Assembly: GCA_018257865.1 (NCBI GenBank)
Contig: JAEUBA010000084.1
Span: 62,001-126,000, forward strand
DNA from: Stereocaulon alpinum
Lineage: Eukaryota > Ascomycota > Lecanoromycetes > Lecanorales > Stereocaulaceae
Direction: 5' to 3'
Length of the DNA: 64,000 nucleotides
The notes under the pieces were generated by a model, which did no database searches, was not told the DNA's origin, and saw only the letters and a program-made list of their open reading frames with translations. This document shows, piece after piece, positions 37,147-48,940 of the stretch; the first letter of the stretch is position 1, and every line of letters starts with the position of its first letter. The position numbers and the translations under genes are program-made.

Positions 37147-38759
37147 GGGCTTACTTTCGCGATATGTGTATAGAAAATGTGATCTACTACTAATGACGGT
37201 TGGCATATGAGGAAGCTTGGAATATACTTGGGCATGGAAAAGCATAGCGGAACCTATTGGGAGGTTGGGTCAAGTTTTTGGCAATGTCCATGTGTATATT
37301 CTGGGATATCTCAATCAGATAGGGTGGACTTCAATGTTGGATATTTGAACGTATCTTACATGACAAGCTGGAAAATTGATCGTACAATGGGCTCAGTAGT
37401 CTTATGCGGCTTTGAGTGAGTGAGACTTTAGCCACCTTCGTCGCGTTCCTTCACACAACTCGAAATCTAATCAGTTTGCATTCTGCAAACACACTCGTAC
37501 GTGCTATAATACCGGCCACTCGTGTATGCAATGGGTCTCTTTTTCTATCGCTGGGTCCCGCATAAGTCTAGGTAACTTATACCAGCACTATCAAAGTAGG
37601 GTATTGATAACGCCTCAACGAATCGAATAAGTCATGAACCTCCCCCCTTAGTAGAAATACTTTATCTAACCCGTGATACTGACTAGCAATTCGCCATTCC
37701 AAGTGTTGACCCTTATCATTCCGGGAACAATGGTATCTCTCCCATTCTACAGCTCCACGGCAAGCCTCTGTATATCGTCACCAACTTCGGCAACATGCCT
37801 ATCATTGTTGTCATTCACGGGCATACCCTCCGTTCAGTTCTAGCCTCGTAGACTACTTCCGCCCTGCGTACGATGATTGTCCACCCATGCTTCGTATCAA
37901 GTAAGACGCTCCCTATCAGAAGCACCAGATACTGCATCTGTTCGTGCACAGGCCTTACTTCAACCACATCGCTGTTACCTAAGAAGAGCTGGGCGTTTAT
38001 GACAAGGACATGGAGTTTGTAACGGAAATGGATGCCATCAAGAATCACCAGTCGCGGTAATAGGTTAACGGTACCCATGGAATGTTCTCACAATTCAGCA
38101 CCTGGGCTTGCGAAGTAGCTTGAGAACGGAAACAGCGTCAATTGGTCAACGCCCTTTGACTCTAAGTCGCTCAGAGAACACTTTCAATCCAACCGGGACA
38201 AGTGTGTTTTGACAAATCTTCTTTCGGCCACCTGCCCATATGGTGTTTGCTGCGCACAGATTGGGAGATTCCTGTGCTCAATAAAGGGAGTATCGACCAC
38301 CTTGTCCACGTATCTCTCACCCATAATATTCCTGTAAAAGGTCAAGAAATATCTACCAGTACACGGAAAAGGGTGATCAACTTAGACGCTTGTGGATCGG
38401 ATTTCTATATCTGGTGATTTCATGAGGCTCATGTACGGTTCGAAAAGGATCATCATTGGCTACATCCGACTTGCCTGGCGAAATGCAATGCCACTTATAT
38501 GGCGATGCGTGGTCAGCCGCTTTCGAAGCTTTCGCCATATCAACTGCCTTTGGGCTGTTGATCCTCAATGTGACAAGACAACTGATCGACACGATCGTCG
38601 GAGCTCATCTGAAAGGGGATAATGAGCATCGTTGGAAGTGTCTGCTGGAGAGGGAGCCAGGCTGCAGCATGTCGAGTCAAAAGCCGTAGAATATTAGAGT
38701 AGAGCCTCAAGGAGTGAAATATGATGCAATTGGAATGGGCAGCTTTACGAGACCCAGTG
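37147..38759. other. Intergenic region with a possible decayed coding stretch
   Basis: No intact gene is visible in these 1.6 kb. Between about 37842 and 38060 one plus-strand frame reads coherently (DYFRPAYDD, then HRPYFNHIAV, then EELGVYDKDMEFVTEMDAIK) but is broken by two TAA codons. That suggests an old gene remnant of a family I cannot name. At 38456-38689 another frame has a hydrophobic stretch without known motifs. The rest I cannot interpret. Confidence 0.4.
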
Positions 38760-39460
38760 TTAGAGATGAGAAGTCGTGTTTTGAGTGACATCTATCTGCT
38801 TCTTCTTTTTATTTTTCTTGTGCTTCTTTCGTGAGCGATCTGCAAGAACCTCGTCAAGGTAATTACTGGCTCTCTTCGGTGGTCGAGGAGAATCCGTGGA
38901 ACCTTCCACCGCATCGCTCTCATTCAATCTAGCACTTGGCTGATGAGGCCTTTTGACAGCTCCCATCTTCGACTTCCCCAATGACGATCGCCCGCCATCG
39001 TCCTCACTGTTATCCTCCCCTCGCGGCTTTGATTGCGCCGGACGTGGCTTACTCCCAGCTGGCAGCGGGCTGCGGTGCGAGCCTTTGGCCTCAATCCTTC
39101 CTTTCCTATCTGCATGCTTCCTTGCGTAGTCATTGCCTAGTAGCTGCTTCCGTAGCTTGTCATTGGATGACAGCTCCTCCCTTTTTATCTCGCCATCCTT
39201 CGGTATCACCCCGCCCAGTCCTAGCCTGATCCTCATCAGCCTGTACCCAGTGGTCAAGGCCCATCTCTTGACGCCACTCACACTTCAGGCGCTGGTATGA
39301 ACATCTCTTGCTCCTCCTTCTCAATTTCCTTCTCTGACTTCGCCTGCGCGTCCTCTGCCTTTTTCGGAGGAAGCCATGACGCGATCTGGCGTTGGCTTTT
39401 GGCAAGGGCAATATTGACTTTGTTCAGTAGAACATCGTCTTCAAATCTGGTAGACACCAT
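38760..39460 (-). CDS. DUF3245-family small basic protein
   Basis: Two exons on the minus strand, 39460-39282 and 39225-38760, giving 214 aa. The intron is GT-AG, 56 nt. The N-terminus reads MVSTRFEDDVLLNKVNIALA followed by SQRQIASWLPP, the hallmark of the fungal DUF3245 family. A Glu/Lys-rich helix comes next. The C-terminal half is strongly basic and disordered, ending with RSRKKHKKNKKKK. No enzyme motif or membrane span is visible. The basic tail suggests a nuclear or nucleolar protein, but the function is unknown. It is divergent from the succinyl-CoA ligase gene with only 165 bp between starts. Confidence 0.83.
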
Positions 39461-39625
39461 GACTGTGAAGTGTTTGTGATATACCTAGATGTCGGTACGA
39501 GTTCGTTGCGCGGTATTGACGGCTCGGCAAAACCTGCCGCACTTGGAAGCTATCTTGAACCCCAAAACACTTCCCTCCTCACCCAATTCTGAAGCCCCCT
39601 ACTCACTCTATCACTGCTTCTACCA
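39461..39625. promoter_or_regulatory. Short divergent promoter (DUF3245 / succinyl-CoA ligase)
   Basis: Only 165 bp separate the two opposite start codons, so the promoters overlap. No specific binding site can be named from sequence alone. Confidence 0.6.
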
Positions 39626-41390
39626 ATGTATAAGTTAGCTCGCAGCAGGCCATTGGCCGCTGTTTTCAGAGCTGCGAAGGTTGGGCAATGTCCCATTGTA
39701 GAGGATAGGCAAGACTGACAAACAACAGCAGGACATACCGGCGCGGAGCTCCGCTTTACAGCAGAAGCGATTCCTTTCCATACACGAATACCTCTCCGCA
39801 AACCTGCTGAAGACCGTGAGAATGAAAGGCTCATCAGCTGTGAAACTGGGCTTACGGTTGGCAGTATGGCATCGGCGTACCAAAGGGAGAGGTTGCTCGT
39901 ACTGCGGCAGAGGCGGAGAAGATTGCCAAGAACATCGGTATAGATTCATTGATTTTGGGGGAAATTTGGAACGATTGCTCACAGTTTATTAGGCGGAGAT
40001 GACATGGTCATCAAGGCCCAAGTCCTGGCTGGAGGCCGAGGGAAGGGTACATTCGACAATGGCTTGAAGGGAGGAGTGAGAGTGATTTACTCGTACTGGA
40101 ACCTTGAATCCATGCATTTCGATATAGTACAAGTCACTGACTCTGTTTTCCTTACAGCCCCACTGAAGCCAAGATGTTCGCAGACCAAATGATCGGCCAT
40201 AAGCTTGTCACCAAACAAACTGGTGCAGCAGGCCGCCTCTGTAATGCTGTCTACATCTGCGAACGCAAATTCGCCCGTCGAGAGTTCTACCTTGCCATCC
40301 TCATGGACCGTCAATCACAAGGGCCCGTCATCGTAGCTTCGTCACAGGGGGGCATGGATATTGAGACAGTCGCCAAGGAATCTCCCGAAGCTATCATCAC
40401 CACGAACATCGACATTCACAAGGGCGTCACCGATGACATTGCACGGAACATCGCTACGGAGTTGGGCTTCTCTGAGCAATGCATTGAAGATGCCAAGAGC
40501 ACAATCCAGAAATTATACAAGGTGTTCATGGAGAAGGATGCGACCCAGATTGAGATCAACCCACTTTCCGAGACTTCAGATCACCAGGTTCTAGCTATGG
40601 ATGCGAAGCTGACATTTGATGACAACGCGGAGTTCAGGCAGAAGGAAGTCTTCTCCTGGCGAGACCGGACGCAAGAGGACGCGGATGAGGTCAAGGCTGC
40701 TGAGTATGATGTTCCAATGATGCTGAGCGTTTCGCAGCTAAGCAGTCTAGATCCGGCCTCAACTTCATCAAGCTCGACGGTGATATCGGGTGCCTAGGTT
40801 AGTGCGGCAATGACACGATTACAGCTCCAGCTAACGTGATTTGCAGTCAATGGTGCTGGTCTTGCAATGGCCACCATGGATATCATTAAGCTTAACGGCG
40901 GCTCTCCAGCCAACTTCCTCGATGTCGGTGGTGGTGCCACCCCTCAAGCCATCAAGCAGGCCTTTGAACTCATTACAAGCGACCCGAAAGTGACAGCTAT
41001 ATTTGTCAATATCTTCGGCGGTATAGTCAGGTGTGATGCTATTGCGCAAGGCCTTATCAGTGTGGTACAGAGCATGAACCTACGGACGCCAATTGTGGCA
41101 AGGTTGCAAGGGACAAATATGGAGTTAGCGGCAAAGCTGATCAATGAGTCGGGATTGAAGATCTTCTCGATTGATGACTTGCAGAATGCAGCGGAGAAGA
41201 GCGTGCAGTTTTCGAAGGTCGTGAAGATGGGTAAGTGAAATCCAAGACCGTATTTGACTGGCATTAGCTAACTAAGATATGTAGCAAGAGATATCGATGG
41301 TAAGCGAGCGAGCAAAACATTCCTTCCTGCGGACACGTTACTGACGATAGGGCTCTTCCAGTCGGCGTTGAGTTCAATCTGGGTCTGTAG
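39626..41390 (+). CDS. Succinyl-CoA ligase (ADP-forming type) beta subunit, mitochondrial
   Basis: Nine exons: 39626-39679, 39729-39815, 39865-39937, 39993-40092, 40158-40703, 40751-40797, 40847-41230, 41285-41299, 41362-41390, giving 444 aa. The N-terminus (MYKLARSRPLAAVFRAAK) is a mitochondrial presequence. The mature part begins at RFLSIHEY. The ATP-grasp domain has KAQVLAGGRGKG and INPLSET. The C-terminal ligase-CoA domain has NGAGLAMATMD, GGSPANFLDVGGGA and FVNIFGGIVRCD. With the alpha subunit it makes succinate, CoA and ATP from succinyl-CoA in the TCA cycle. The 40704-40750 intron (GTATGA...TCTAG) was chosen because it restores the conserved KAAESGLNFIKLDG join. Two exons are very short (15 and 29 nt). 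Intron 1's donor GTTGGG is weak, so that join is less certain. Confidence 0.95.
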
Positions 41391-42697
41391 GCTCGCCCGC
41401 AATCCATGCGGCAGCGACATGCTTCCTCATTGGGTCCCTTCCTTACCTGTATATCCTACAAATCATGAGCGTTCAACTTTAAATCAACAGTGTTTGCCTG
41501 CTCTTAGCTGATACCCAAGGGTCAACCTTTTCGCAAGTTTGTCAAGCACCTATCAAGCAGAATTTCCGTCCATGTGACGCTGCAACGTAGAAGTATCTTG
41601 TACAATATCGTTTGGATAATATCCGCGTCCTAGGTGTATTTCTACTAGTGGTCCTTTCTACTCCCAAGGGTCTGCCGTGAGTCCGAAAATCCATTCCCTA
41701 TCCTCGTCCCCTCTCCTTTAACATAGCACAACCAACTTCTAGAAGCTGGGATGGGAGTCAAAGACTGTCCCATAGACCGGCAAGCAGTGACATTCAACAG
41801 CAAAAGGAGACGGAACTGGGAAATGGAGTACCCGACAACACAGAATGATAGCAGAAGGGGACCGACATCTTCCAACAAAAGAAGGCAGGGAAGAATTCGA
41901 GCTGCAAGTCCCATCTCTCATTCTCGGCGCAGAAGGACCTGCTAGTTGTGAGAGCCGATTCGGACTAGCATCAACGAGCCAGAATCTATTCTACCTGTTG
42001 ACCTCGGAATCTACATTGAGATACCGTGAGCAAGCGTTGAGCGAGGAAGGCGTCTTACAGACAACCTGACGAGGGTGTAGCTAGCTCAAGGCACTCGATC
42101 GCTGCGCACGAGAAGTCAATAGGAAGTTGTCCTATTAGATCTGCCGCCAATGAAAGCTTTGAGTGCATATAGGGGTGGGAAATATTCCTTGCGGCTCTGG
42201 ATGGCTTGGTGAGCGATGTGAATCGATATCATCGCAGTCGTTGGCGCCGCGGAATGCAGATCGGTTACGCTCACCGTTACAGAGCATTTCCCTCTGGATA
42301 TGGGCTCTTTTAGCGGGCCATATTCGGTAATCGTTTCGGTGACTCAGTATTACGTGACATTGCATGTGATGGAGTACAACCTGGCAAAGCACCAAGTGTT
42401 AGGTTGCCAGATGGGGCGAGATGGAGCCAAAGCACAGGGTTGGGATTGTTCAATTACTGGACCAGCTTCTACCCGTGACTCCACTGGCAACGATTCTGTC
42501 ATTTGGAGTTGGGGCTTCAATAAGTTATACTGCGTGGGTTTTGCTGCACGGATACCAAGATGAAAAAGAGCTATTAGAATTCGACATGTTTTGATGTTAT
42601 ATAGTATATTCAAGCTACATCGCACATGTGGTTGTACATGCTAATCTTGGATGCTCAACATCATGTCTTTTCGAGAATACGTGCGTTGCATGCATTC
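41391..42697. other. Intergenic region
   Basis: About 1.3 kb between the ligase stop and the permease remnant's end. It has no coding region I can support and no RNA gene. Short overlapping open frames on both strands have no recognisable motifs. Confidence 0.5.
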
Positions 42698-43550
42698 TCA
42701 CACAAGCCAAAACCATACCTTCTCCATCCAATTTCTCGCAACAAGAGGCACATCGTTCTCCTCCAACCTATCTGCCTCTTCCTTCCCACTCCAAAGATCC
42801 ACCTCAAATATTGGCCGTACACAGGGTGTTCGATACCACATCTTGTGGCCAATGTATAGTACATGGAGTATGGGAATAGTGATATATGCCGCTAGGAGAG
42901 AGGCGGCGGAGAAGTTGCCAGGGAAGAATACTTGGAAACCGTTAGTTAAGCAAAGGAGCGGTAGCATGCAGAGAGCGGTGATTGTCGTGTATGGTTGGCC
43001 GTGGCTCGTGTATGGGGGAGATGATAGTAGACCTTTAGGCTTGATGGCTTTGCCTAAACGCTGGAGTTGAAGTATTAGATCGTGCCGTAAGTTCATGGGA
43101 AGAACATCTACCAAAAAGGTCATAAGAAGCACTATCCAGGCTATGGAGCCACTGATAAGAGTTAGATTCAGGAACCATGCAAAGACTGTAGCTGAACCAC
43201 TTGAGATACTCAAGTATGCCAGGCATCTAATTGCATGCCTTTAGCACATGCGTCGAAGATATCCTTCGGACAAAGCACATACCCACGAATAGAGGAATAA
43301 GTCCGACCAGAGATAGGGTGGAACCTGTCCCCACGAATAGCCTAGTCCCAATATATCCACCCAGAGCTATCAATTGTATGTGCCGACTCTTTAGGCCTCT
43401 TCTCGTTGTCCCATATTCGCTTTGCTCTCCGTTAGTCGTCGCCTGCAATTCCACATTGCTAGCCTCATCCCCAACGTTGGGAAACTTTTCAAGGCCCACC
43501 AGCTCTAACGAGTCTCTCGCCGACTTGAGTATCTTTATGGGCGTGAGCAT
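42698..43550 (-). pseudogene. Amino-acid permease (APC/AAT family), internally deleted
   Basis: On the minus strand the gene starts with an intact N-terminus (ATG at 43550). The family signature RGLKSRHIQLIALGG and first membrane span follow. After about 80 residues (GSTLSLVGLIPLFVG) the sequence jumps to the C-terminal third: SSGSATVFAWFLNLT, IAWIVLLMTFL, QPYTTI and LTNGFQVFFPGNFS. It ends at 42698 after HKMWYRTPCV. The middle seven or so membrane spans, about 300 residues, are absent, although the family is normally around 550 aa. A GT-AG intron in the C-terminal part still joins TFL to RLGKAIKPKGL. I found no splice that joins the two halves in frame. Intact relatives are plasma-membrane proton symporters for amino acids; this copy should not transport. 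Confidence 0.85.
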
Positions 43551-44077
43551 AATGAGTATCGATGGCTAGAACGCCGATTATGTGCTCTAGTGGGGCGAAA
43601 GCACGAAAGGAGCCGGTATGAGAAGAAAACAAAACCATTACACCATTGTACCAGCGCCATTAGGAATCGAACCTAATACAATTAAGTATCATCTGCAAAC
43701 AGTATGGGAGGGGTTTCGGAGGGCCCACAGCGGAGAGCCAAGGACAGAAAGCCATCTTGGCTGTTCTACCGTTGTTTGACATGCGACCTATCTTTCACAG
43801 TTCGCTGGAGCTATGGAATTGTTGAGAAGGCGTTGATTTGAGAAGATTTAAGCTTCTAGGCCAAGAGAAGAAGATAGCGGAGCGCTTTTGGGTCCGCGCG
43901 GGGCCGGAAGCTTGTGCTTTCCAGGGTCGATCCTCCGGGGCCTCCCCTGCCTCCCCTACCGTAAAGTTTACTGTAAAGCCAAGCTTTTAATCGCCCCACC
44001 TTGACTACCTTACGTTACGCTCCTTAATAATTGCACTTGTCATGGGTCATCGAACTTGAAAAGTCGGTACTGCTGTT
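43551..44077. other. Spacer with an isolated tRNA T-arm-like motif
   Basis: 527 bp between the permease remnant and the DUF1989 gene. On the minus strand 43663-43673 reads GGTTCGATTCC, a perfect Pol III B-box, inside a 5-bp stem with a 7-nt loop (TTAGG/TTCGATT/CCTAA). I could not fold a full tRNA around it, so no tRNA is called. Nothing else is interpretable. Confidence 0.4.
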
Positions 44078-44947
44078 ATGCCTGAGAGCGAAAAGAACCC
44101 CGTTCCGGCCTATGAAGCTTTCAGAGGCTCTATATCTGATGCTGATCGCAAGTTCTACTCGACAATTGAAAACAGCAATTCCAAAGAGCTCGTCGATTCT
44201 TTTGTCTTGCCCATTCGGTCAGGCAGAGCGTGGACGGTGCCCAAAGCTCATGTATGTCGGATAATCACTCCTGAAGGTCCACAAGTAGGCGATCTCAACA
44301 TCTGGAACGTAAACAACCCAAGAGAAAGATTCTGGGCGTCAAGAACAAGGCAGCTTCACGCTTCTCATGTCACAAAATTTGATCGATTATGGTCGTGCCT
44401 TCCGTATCTTCGACCATTGGCCACAATAACAGGCGACTCATTGTCTAATTACGGGGTTGATGGAGTTGGAGGCCGAGTTCATGATCTCTTAGGTACTCGG
44501 TGTGATCCGTATGTGAATCAGATGCTCTCTGGAGAAGGTTTCGACTATCACTGCCATTCGAATCTCACGCGTGCTATAATTCCATTTGGGTTGACAGAAT
44601 TCGATGTACATGATGTTCTCAATGTGTTCCAGGTTACTGGCCTGAATAAAGATGGGAAGTATTTTATGGAACCGTGTCCTGCAAAACCTGGAGATTACTT
44701 CGACTTCTTCGCCGAGATAGACATCCTTTGTGCCCTTTCTACATGTCCTGGAGGTGACCTCTCGAAGTGGGGCTGGGCCAAGAATGATGGAAATGATGCG
44801 ATGCTGGACTGCTGTCGCCCACTCCGGGTGGAAGTGTATAGGATCACAGATTCTCATATACTGGATCACTGGGAGCCACCTACGCCCTCATCATACAAAG
44901 GGATGCATGGCATGACTTTGCCTTCTTTCAACAGACGAGATTCTTGA
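44078..44947 (+). CDS. DUF1989 (urea-carboxylase-associated) family protein
   Basis: A single exon, 289 aa, starting at the first ATG. The DUF1989 layout is clear. It opens with a lead-in containing GRAWTVPKAHVCRI, then GDLNIWNVNN, SRTRQLHASHVT, GTRCDPYVN, YHCHSNLTRAI, DVLNVFQVTG and KPGDYFDFFAEID. It ends with ALSTCPGGDLSKWG and a C-terminal LRVEVYRI. The conserved Cys and His residues (GTRCDP, HCHSN, TCPGGD) fit a metal-binding site. In bacteria such proteins are encoded next to urea carboxylase or guanidine-degradation genes. Fungal members are common and uncharacterised, so a role in nitrogen metabolism is only an inference. It lies just right of a broken amino-acid permease and about 530 bp before the Gypsy nest. 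Confidence 0.88.
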   Translation: MPESEKNPVPAYEAFRGSISDADRKFYSTIENSNSKELVDSFVLPIRSGRAWTVPKAHVCRIITPEGPQVGDLNIWNVNNPRERFWASRTRQLHASHVTKFDRLWSCLPYLRPLATITGDSLSNYGVDGVGGRVHDLLGTRCDPYVNQMLSGEGFDYHCHSNLTRAIIPFGLTEFDVHDVLNVFQVTGLNKDGKYFMEPCPAKPGDYFDFFAEIDILCALSTCPGGDLSKWGWAKNDGNDAMLDCCRPLRVEVYRITDSHILDHWEPPTPSSYKGMHGMTLPSFNRRDS

Positions 44948-45477
44948 TTTGCCAGACTGCCTTGCAACAGTTGGATGTTATGAATCAAGTCGACATGCAT
45001 AGCCTTGCCAACGATCATGATCAAGTTATAATTGAAGAGATAAGGCAGGCCTCCTATGAAAGCTACGAATCCTCTAAGCAGCCGGCAAGGGCTATTACGT
45101 CATCTCTGAATGGAACGGGGACTTCTTCAAGCCAAGGAGCGCGTAAAATGGACTCGGTCTTTCTAATGGGTTGACTTTTGCAAACACCGGTATTTGCAAG
45201 CGACGTGCAACAATCTGAATGTGAGATGATGATAAGTCATGCGATGCGGAAAGAGTTAGCACGAGTCGAAGGCTAGATTGACGGTGTGGAGAACAGAACA
45301 GTAGCCCTCTCCAGATCCACGACTTCACATCACGGAGATCGTCGCTTGTACTCAAGGCTTGTCTTCTTTGTGGCTCCCCAGAGTTTGTGGTATGCTTTGG
45401 GATGCGTCACGTACGGCAGGCTCGGCAAGGACGGCAGATCGACAAAATCCGTTGCCGCTGAATGACGTCCTGATCGT
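44948..45477. other. 3' flank of the DUF1989 gene up to the Gypsy insertion
   Basis: About 530 bp of ordinary, non-RIP DNA with no gene I can support. It ends in the target sequence TCGT at 45474-45477. The same four bases follow the element at 60291-60294. Confidence 0.55.
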
Positions 45478-45612
45478 TGTGGAGTGGGAATTTCGCTCTT
45501 AGTAGCGGTCTTGGCTTATTAAGCCTGATCGGGACTAGCGTACTACTTTAGATAGCTGCTTTCTAGCAGAATAATTTATTATCCTTTTATACTACTAGAA
45601 TTACCTCTCTTA
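45478..45612 (+). repeat. 5' LTR of Gypsy element
   Basis: 135 bp. Its outer edge keeps TGTGG and CTTGG while its inner half has lost all CpA. Ten differences from 60156-60290, all RIP-type. Confidence 0.93.
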
Positions 45613-48600
45613 TTTAGAGCTAAAGGCGGGGCTCTAGTTCCTTACTAACGTAATTAGATCTATTTAAATAATACCTTTCTAAAGATTACTACTCTATTAT
45701 ACCTTAAGAATTATAATCCTTACTTAAAGAATAAAGAGCTAGAGAAAGTTAAGTAGTTTCTCTACCTTTACCCCTTAATAAGAATTTAGATTCTTACTAA
45801 AATTCTACTTACTTCTCCTTACTCCTTCTTACTTAATACTATTATAGTATATACTTAATCCTAAGTCTTAGATTCCTAGCTATTAGCTTATAATATTATT
45901 AAGTAGAGCGAAGACGGACTAATTCTATACTAGCTCGCTAGAGAGTAGCGAGTACGAAGCTATATTATTAGGAGAGGAGTCTTAGTAAAAGCGAATACCT
46001 TATAATTAAGTATAACCCCGTAATCTAATATAGGTAATTATAAGGGAAGAACTAGAGATTAGCTTCTAAACCGATCTTAAGCTCCTTACCCTAAAATCTT
46101 CTAAAAATTTAAGTAAGTACGGGGGAGAATTAGTCCCTAATAGCTCTATATTACCTTTAAGATATATAACCTCTAATATAGAAAGTATACTTAAGTATAT
46201 CCTATTCTTCTATAGGAGGAAGGATAGGTTTAAAGATCTAAATAAATATATTAAGATAATTAGCTTTATTATTAATAAGAAGTATAAGCTTATATCTAAA
46301 TAGAATAAACTAGTTAAAAGAATAGCTTTCTAATCCCGCTTAAAGGATTAAGTAGCTAAATAGTACTAGTAACTAAATAGCGAAATATAAGTTAACTAAA
46401 AAAAGCTATTAACTATCTTTATATTAGAATTTATACTTAAAGTTTAGGTAGAATCTAACCCGAATAAGTTTTTTAATTAGATATATAACCTTCGTTAAGG
46501 GAAGAAGCCTATTACTTAGTATATAAATAAAGCTTAAACCTTATATCTATAGTATCTAGGTAACCTATAAGATATATTTAGTAACTAGTTTATAGTAGGG
46601 TTAGCTAATAAGAATAAATTAGATATAGTTTAATTATACCTATTCTCTAAACTAAAAATTACTTTCCTAGTAGCGAAAGTAGTAGTAGTAAGAGCCTATA
46701 GTCGTATTAAATAACTAAGCCCTTTTAATAATAAGGAGGAAAACTCTAAAAGGGAGATCTTATAGAATAAGGTTAACTAGGAGCTAGTAACTTTCTTCTA
46801 AAGCTTATAGATAACTACTAAATAATAGTAATTAACTTTAAAGACGGTTATTTATAAGTATAAACCCTTATCTATTCCTACTAGAAAGCCGCTAAGCTAT
46901 AATATAACCTACTATAACTATATAAAGCTAGGTTACTTTTCTACTAACTATCCCCTACCTTAAGTTAGCTATAAGTAGAAGAGTGCTAATTATACTAAAA
47001 TTAAGGAATTATAAAAAGAGGCGAAGCTTAGCTAGTAAGTACCTACTGCTTCTGCTACTATATTATAGTTTTTCCAGTAAGCGGTTAATCTATAATAATA
47101 ACCGTACCTAAAAGCTAGGGGCCCCCTTAAAGTAACCTCTAGTAATCTAAGGAGGGCTTAGATCCGCCTACTAATAATACTAGTAATCCTAAAGCGAGGG
47201 ATACCCCTTACTAACTTAGGCCCTTACCTTAAGGATATATAAGTAGCTACTATAATAAGATCTAGTAAAGCTACTAATAATTCGAATAAGGAGAATTAAG
47301 CTACTAGGAATAGTTAAGTAACGAAACCTATAAATAAGAGTAATTTAAATAAAAATATCTAATAAGCTACTAAGTAGGCTGCTAAAGTATTATCTTAAAA
47401 GAAGGTATCTATTATTAAAGAGGTTAATAATCTTAGTAACCCTCTTAGCCCTAAAGTTATAATACTAATAAAGGGGGTTACCTTAGCGGAAGTAGAAGGA
47501 TCCTCTATAGCTTACTCTTATATACCTTAACTAAGTATATAACCTAATTAGATATAAGTACCTACTCCGTAAGACTAGATATCACCTCCTTTACTTATAT
47601 AACTATAACCGCCTAACTCCTTACCGCCTTTATTAAGGGTCTTAACGAATATAGGCTAGACGCTAGCCCCTTTTAGGGCGGAATTATCTAAGCTATAATA
47701 AAAGCTACCTAAGGATAAAATAACTTAAAATAACTTAGCGAGATACTTACCGAAGGAGACTATACCTATTAATATAGCTAAGGATAAGGATTATTTCTTA
47801 GTAGATAGATTCCTAAATACCTAAGTTATAATACTAATTTAGTAGTTACTTAATTAATCTCCTTAAATTCGAGTATAATTAGTAAGGGTAATAGCCTCCT
47901 TAAAACTAATAAAAAGAGGGAAGAGACCTACTATAGTCGCTATAGTAATATAAGGAGAACCGCTACTAATAGCTACTAAAGTATACGAGGAAGAAGACGT
48001 TACTTACCTCTACTTAGAAGCTTAGATTAATAATACTAAGGTAAATAAGACTTTAGCAGATAATAGAGCTATAGTTAAGTTAATTAATCCCGAACTAGTT
48101 AAGTAATTAGGACTAGAAATCTATAAAATAGAGTATACTTAGACCCTATAGTTAGCTAATAATAGCTTAGTAATAGTAAAGTAGTATATATAGGCTCCGG
48201 TTAATATTACTAGAGTAGAAGCTATCGTTCGCGCCTTTATCCTAGAGATAGGAAATATCTATAACCTACTATTATTAAAATAGTAGATAAAAAGAGTTTA
48301 AGTAGTAGAGGATTATAAATAAGTAAATATAGTAATCTAGGGAAAAGACGGAATCCCTTATATAGCCTATAGTTAAGTAGTTAAGTTATTAGATATTAAG
48401 GTTATCTACGGCCCCTTAGTAGATAAATAGGAAACGTTACTAGCAGAAGAAGAGCTAAAGAAATTAGTAGAGGAGCTTAATAGATATAATTTCGCCTTAG
48501 ATTAGGGAAAAGAGGGATACTTATAATTAAATAGGATAATTACTAGCGTATCTCTTATCCTATAAGTAAAATAGCTAATATTAAGGTAACTAGGATAAGA

Positions 48601-48940
48601 AGCGGTTTAAATCTACTTAAAGTTTTAAAAGATAGAGGTGCTCGCCTAATACCTATACTTATAGTAGCAGGGCTTAACTCTACTAAGTTAAAGTAGATAA
48701 GCTTAGATATAACTATACCTAAGGTAAGTAAACCTATATCGCTAAGAAGTATATATAGTTTCCTAATAGAAAGGCGACCGTAGTAAAGAGAATTAATAAT
48801 AATTAATTAAGTAATAATTAATACTTAGTATAAAACCTTAGAAATTAATCTTTCTTACTATAATAGAAAATCGGTAATTAGGACCCTAAAGATCACCCGT
48901 ACTAAGCGAGCTAATATATCTTAAGAGAATAAAATCTAGA
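45613..48940 (+). pseudogene. Gypsy Gag and protease remnant
   Basis: No open frame survives. Stop read-through shows a Gag capsid region (about 46.1-46.8 kb) and a zinc knuckle with cysteines changed to tyrosine (YNITYYNYIKLGYFSTNYP, about 46.9 kb). A retropepsin region follows (LADNRAIVKLINPELVKQLG at about 48.05 kb). The linker toward the reverse transcriptase is cut at 48940 by the Helitron. Confidence 0.82.

Noticed and set aside
40680..40760. Apparent frame break in the succinyl-CoA ligase gene
   Set aside because: A 47-nt intron GTATGA...TCTAG (40704-40750) restores the conserved sequence; a 35-nt alternative starting GTTCCA was discarded as too short and less well matched.
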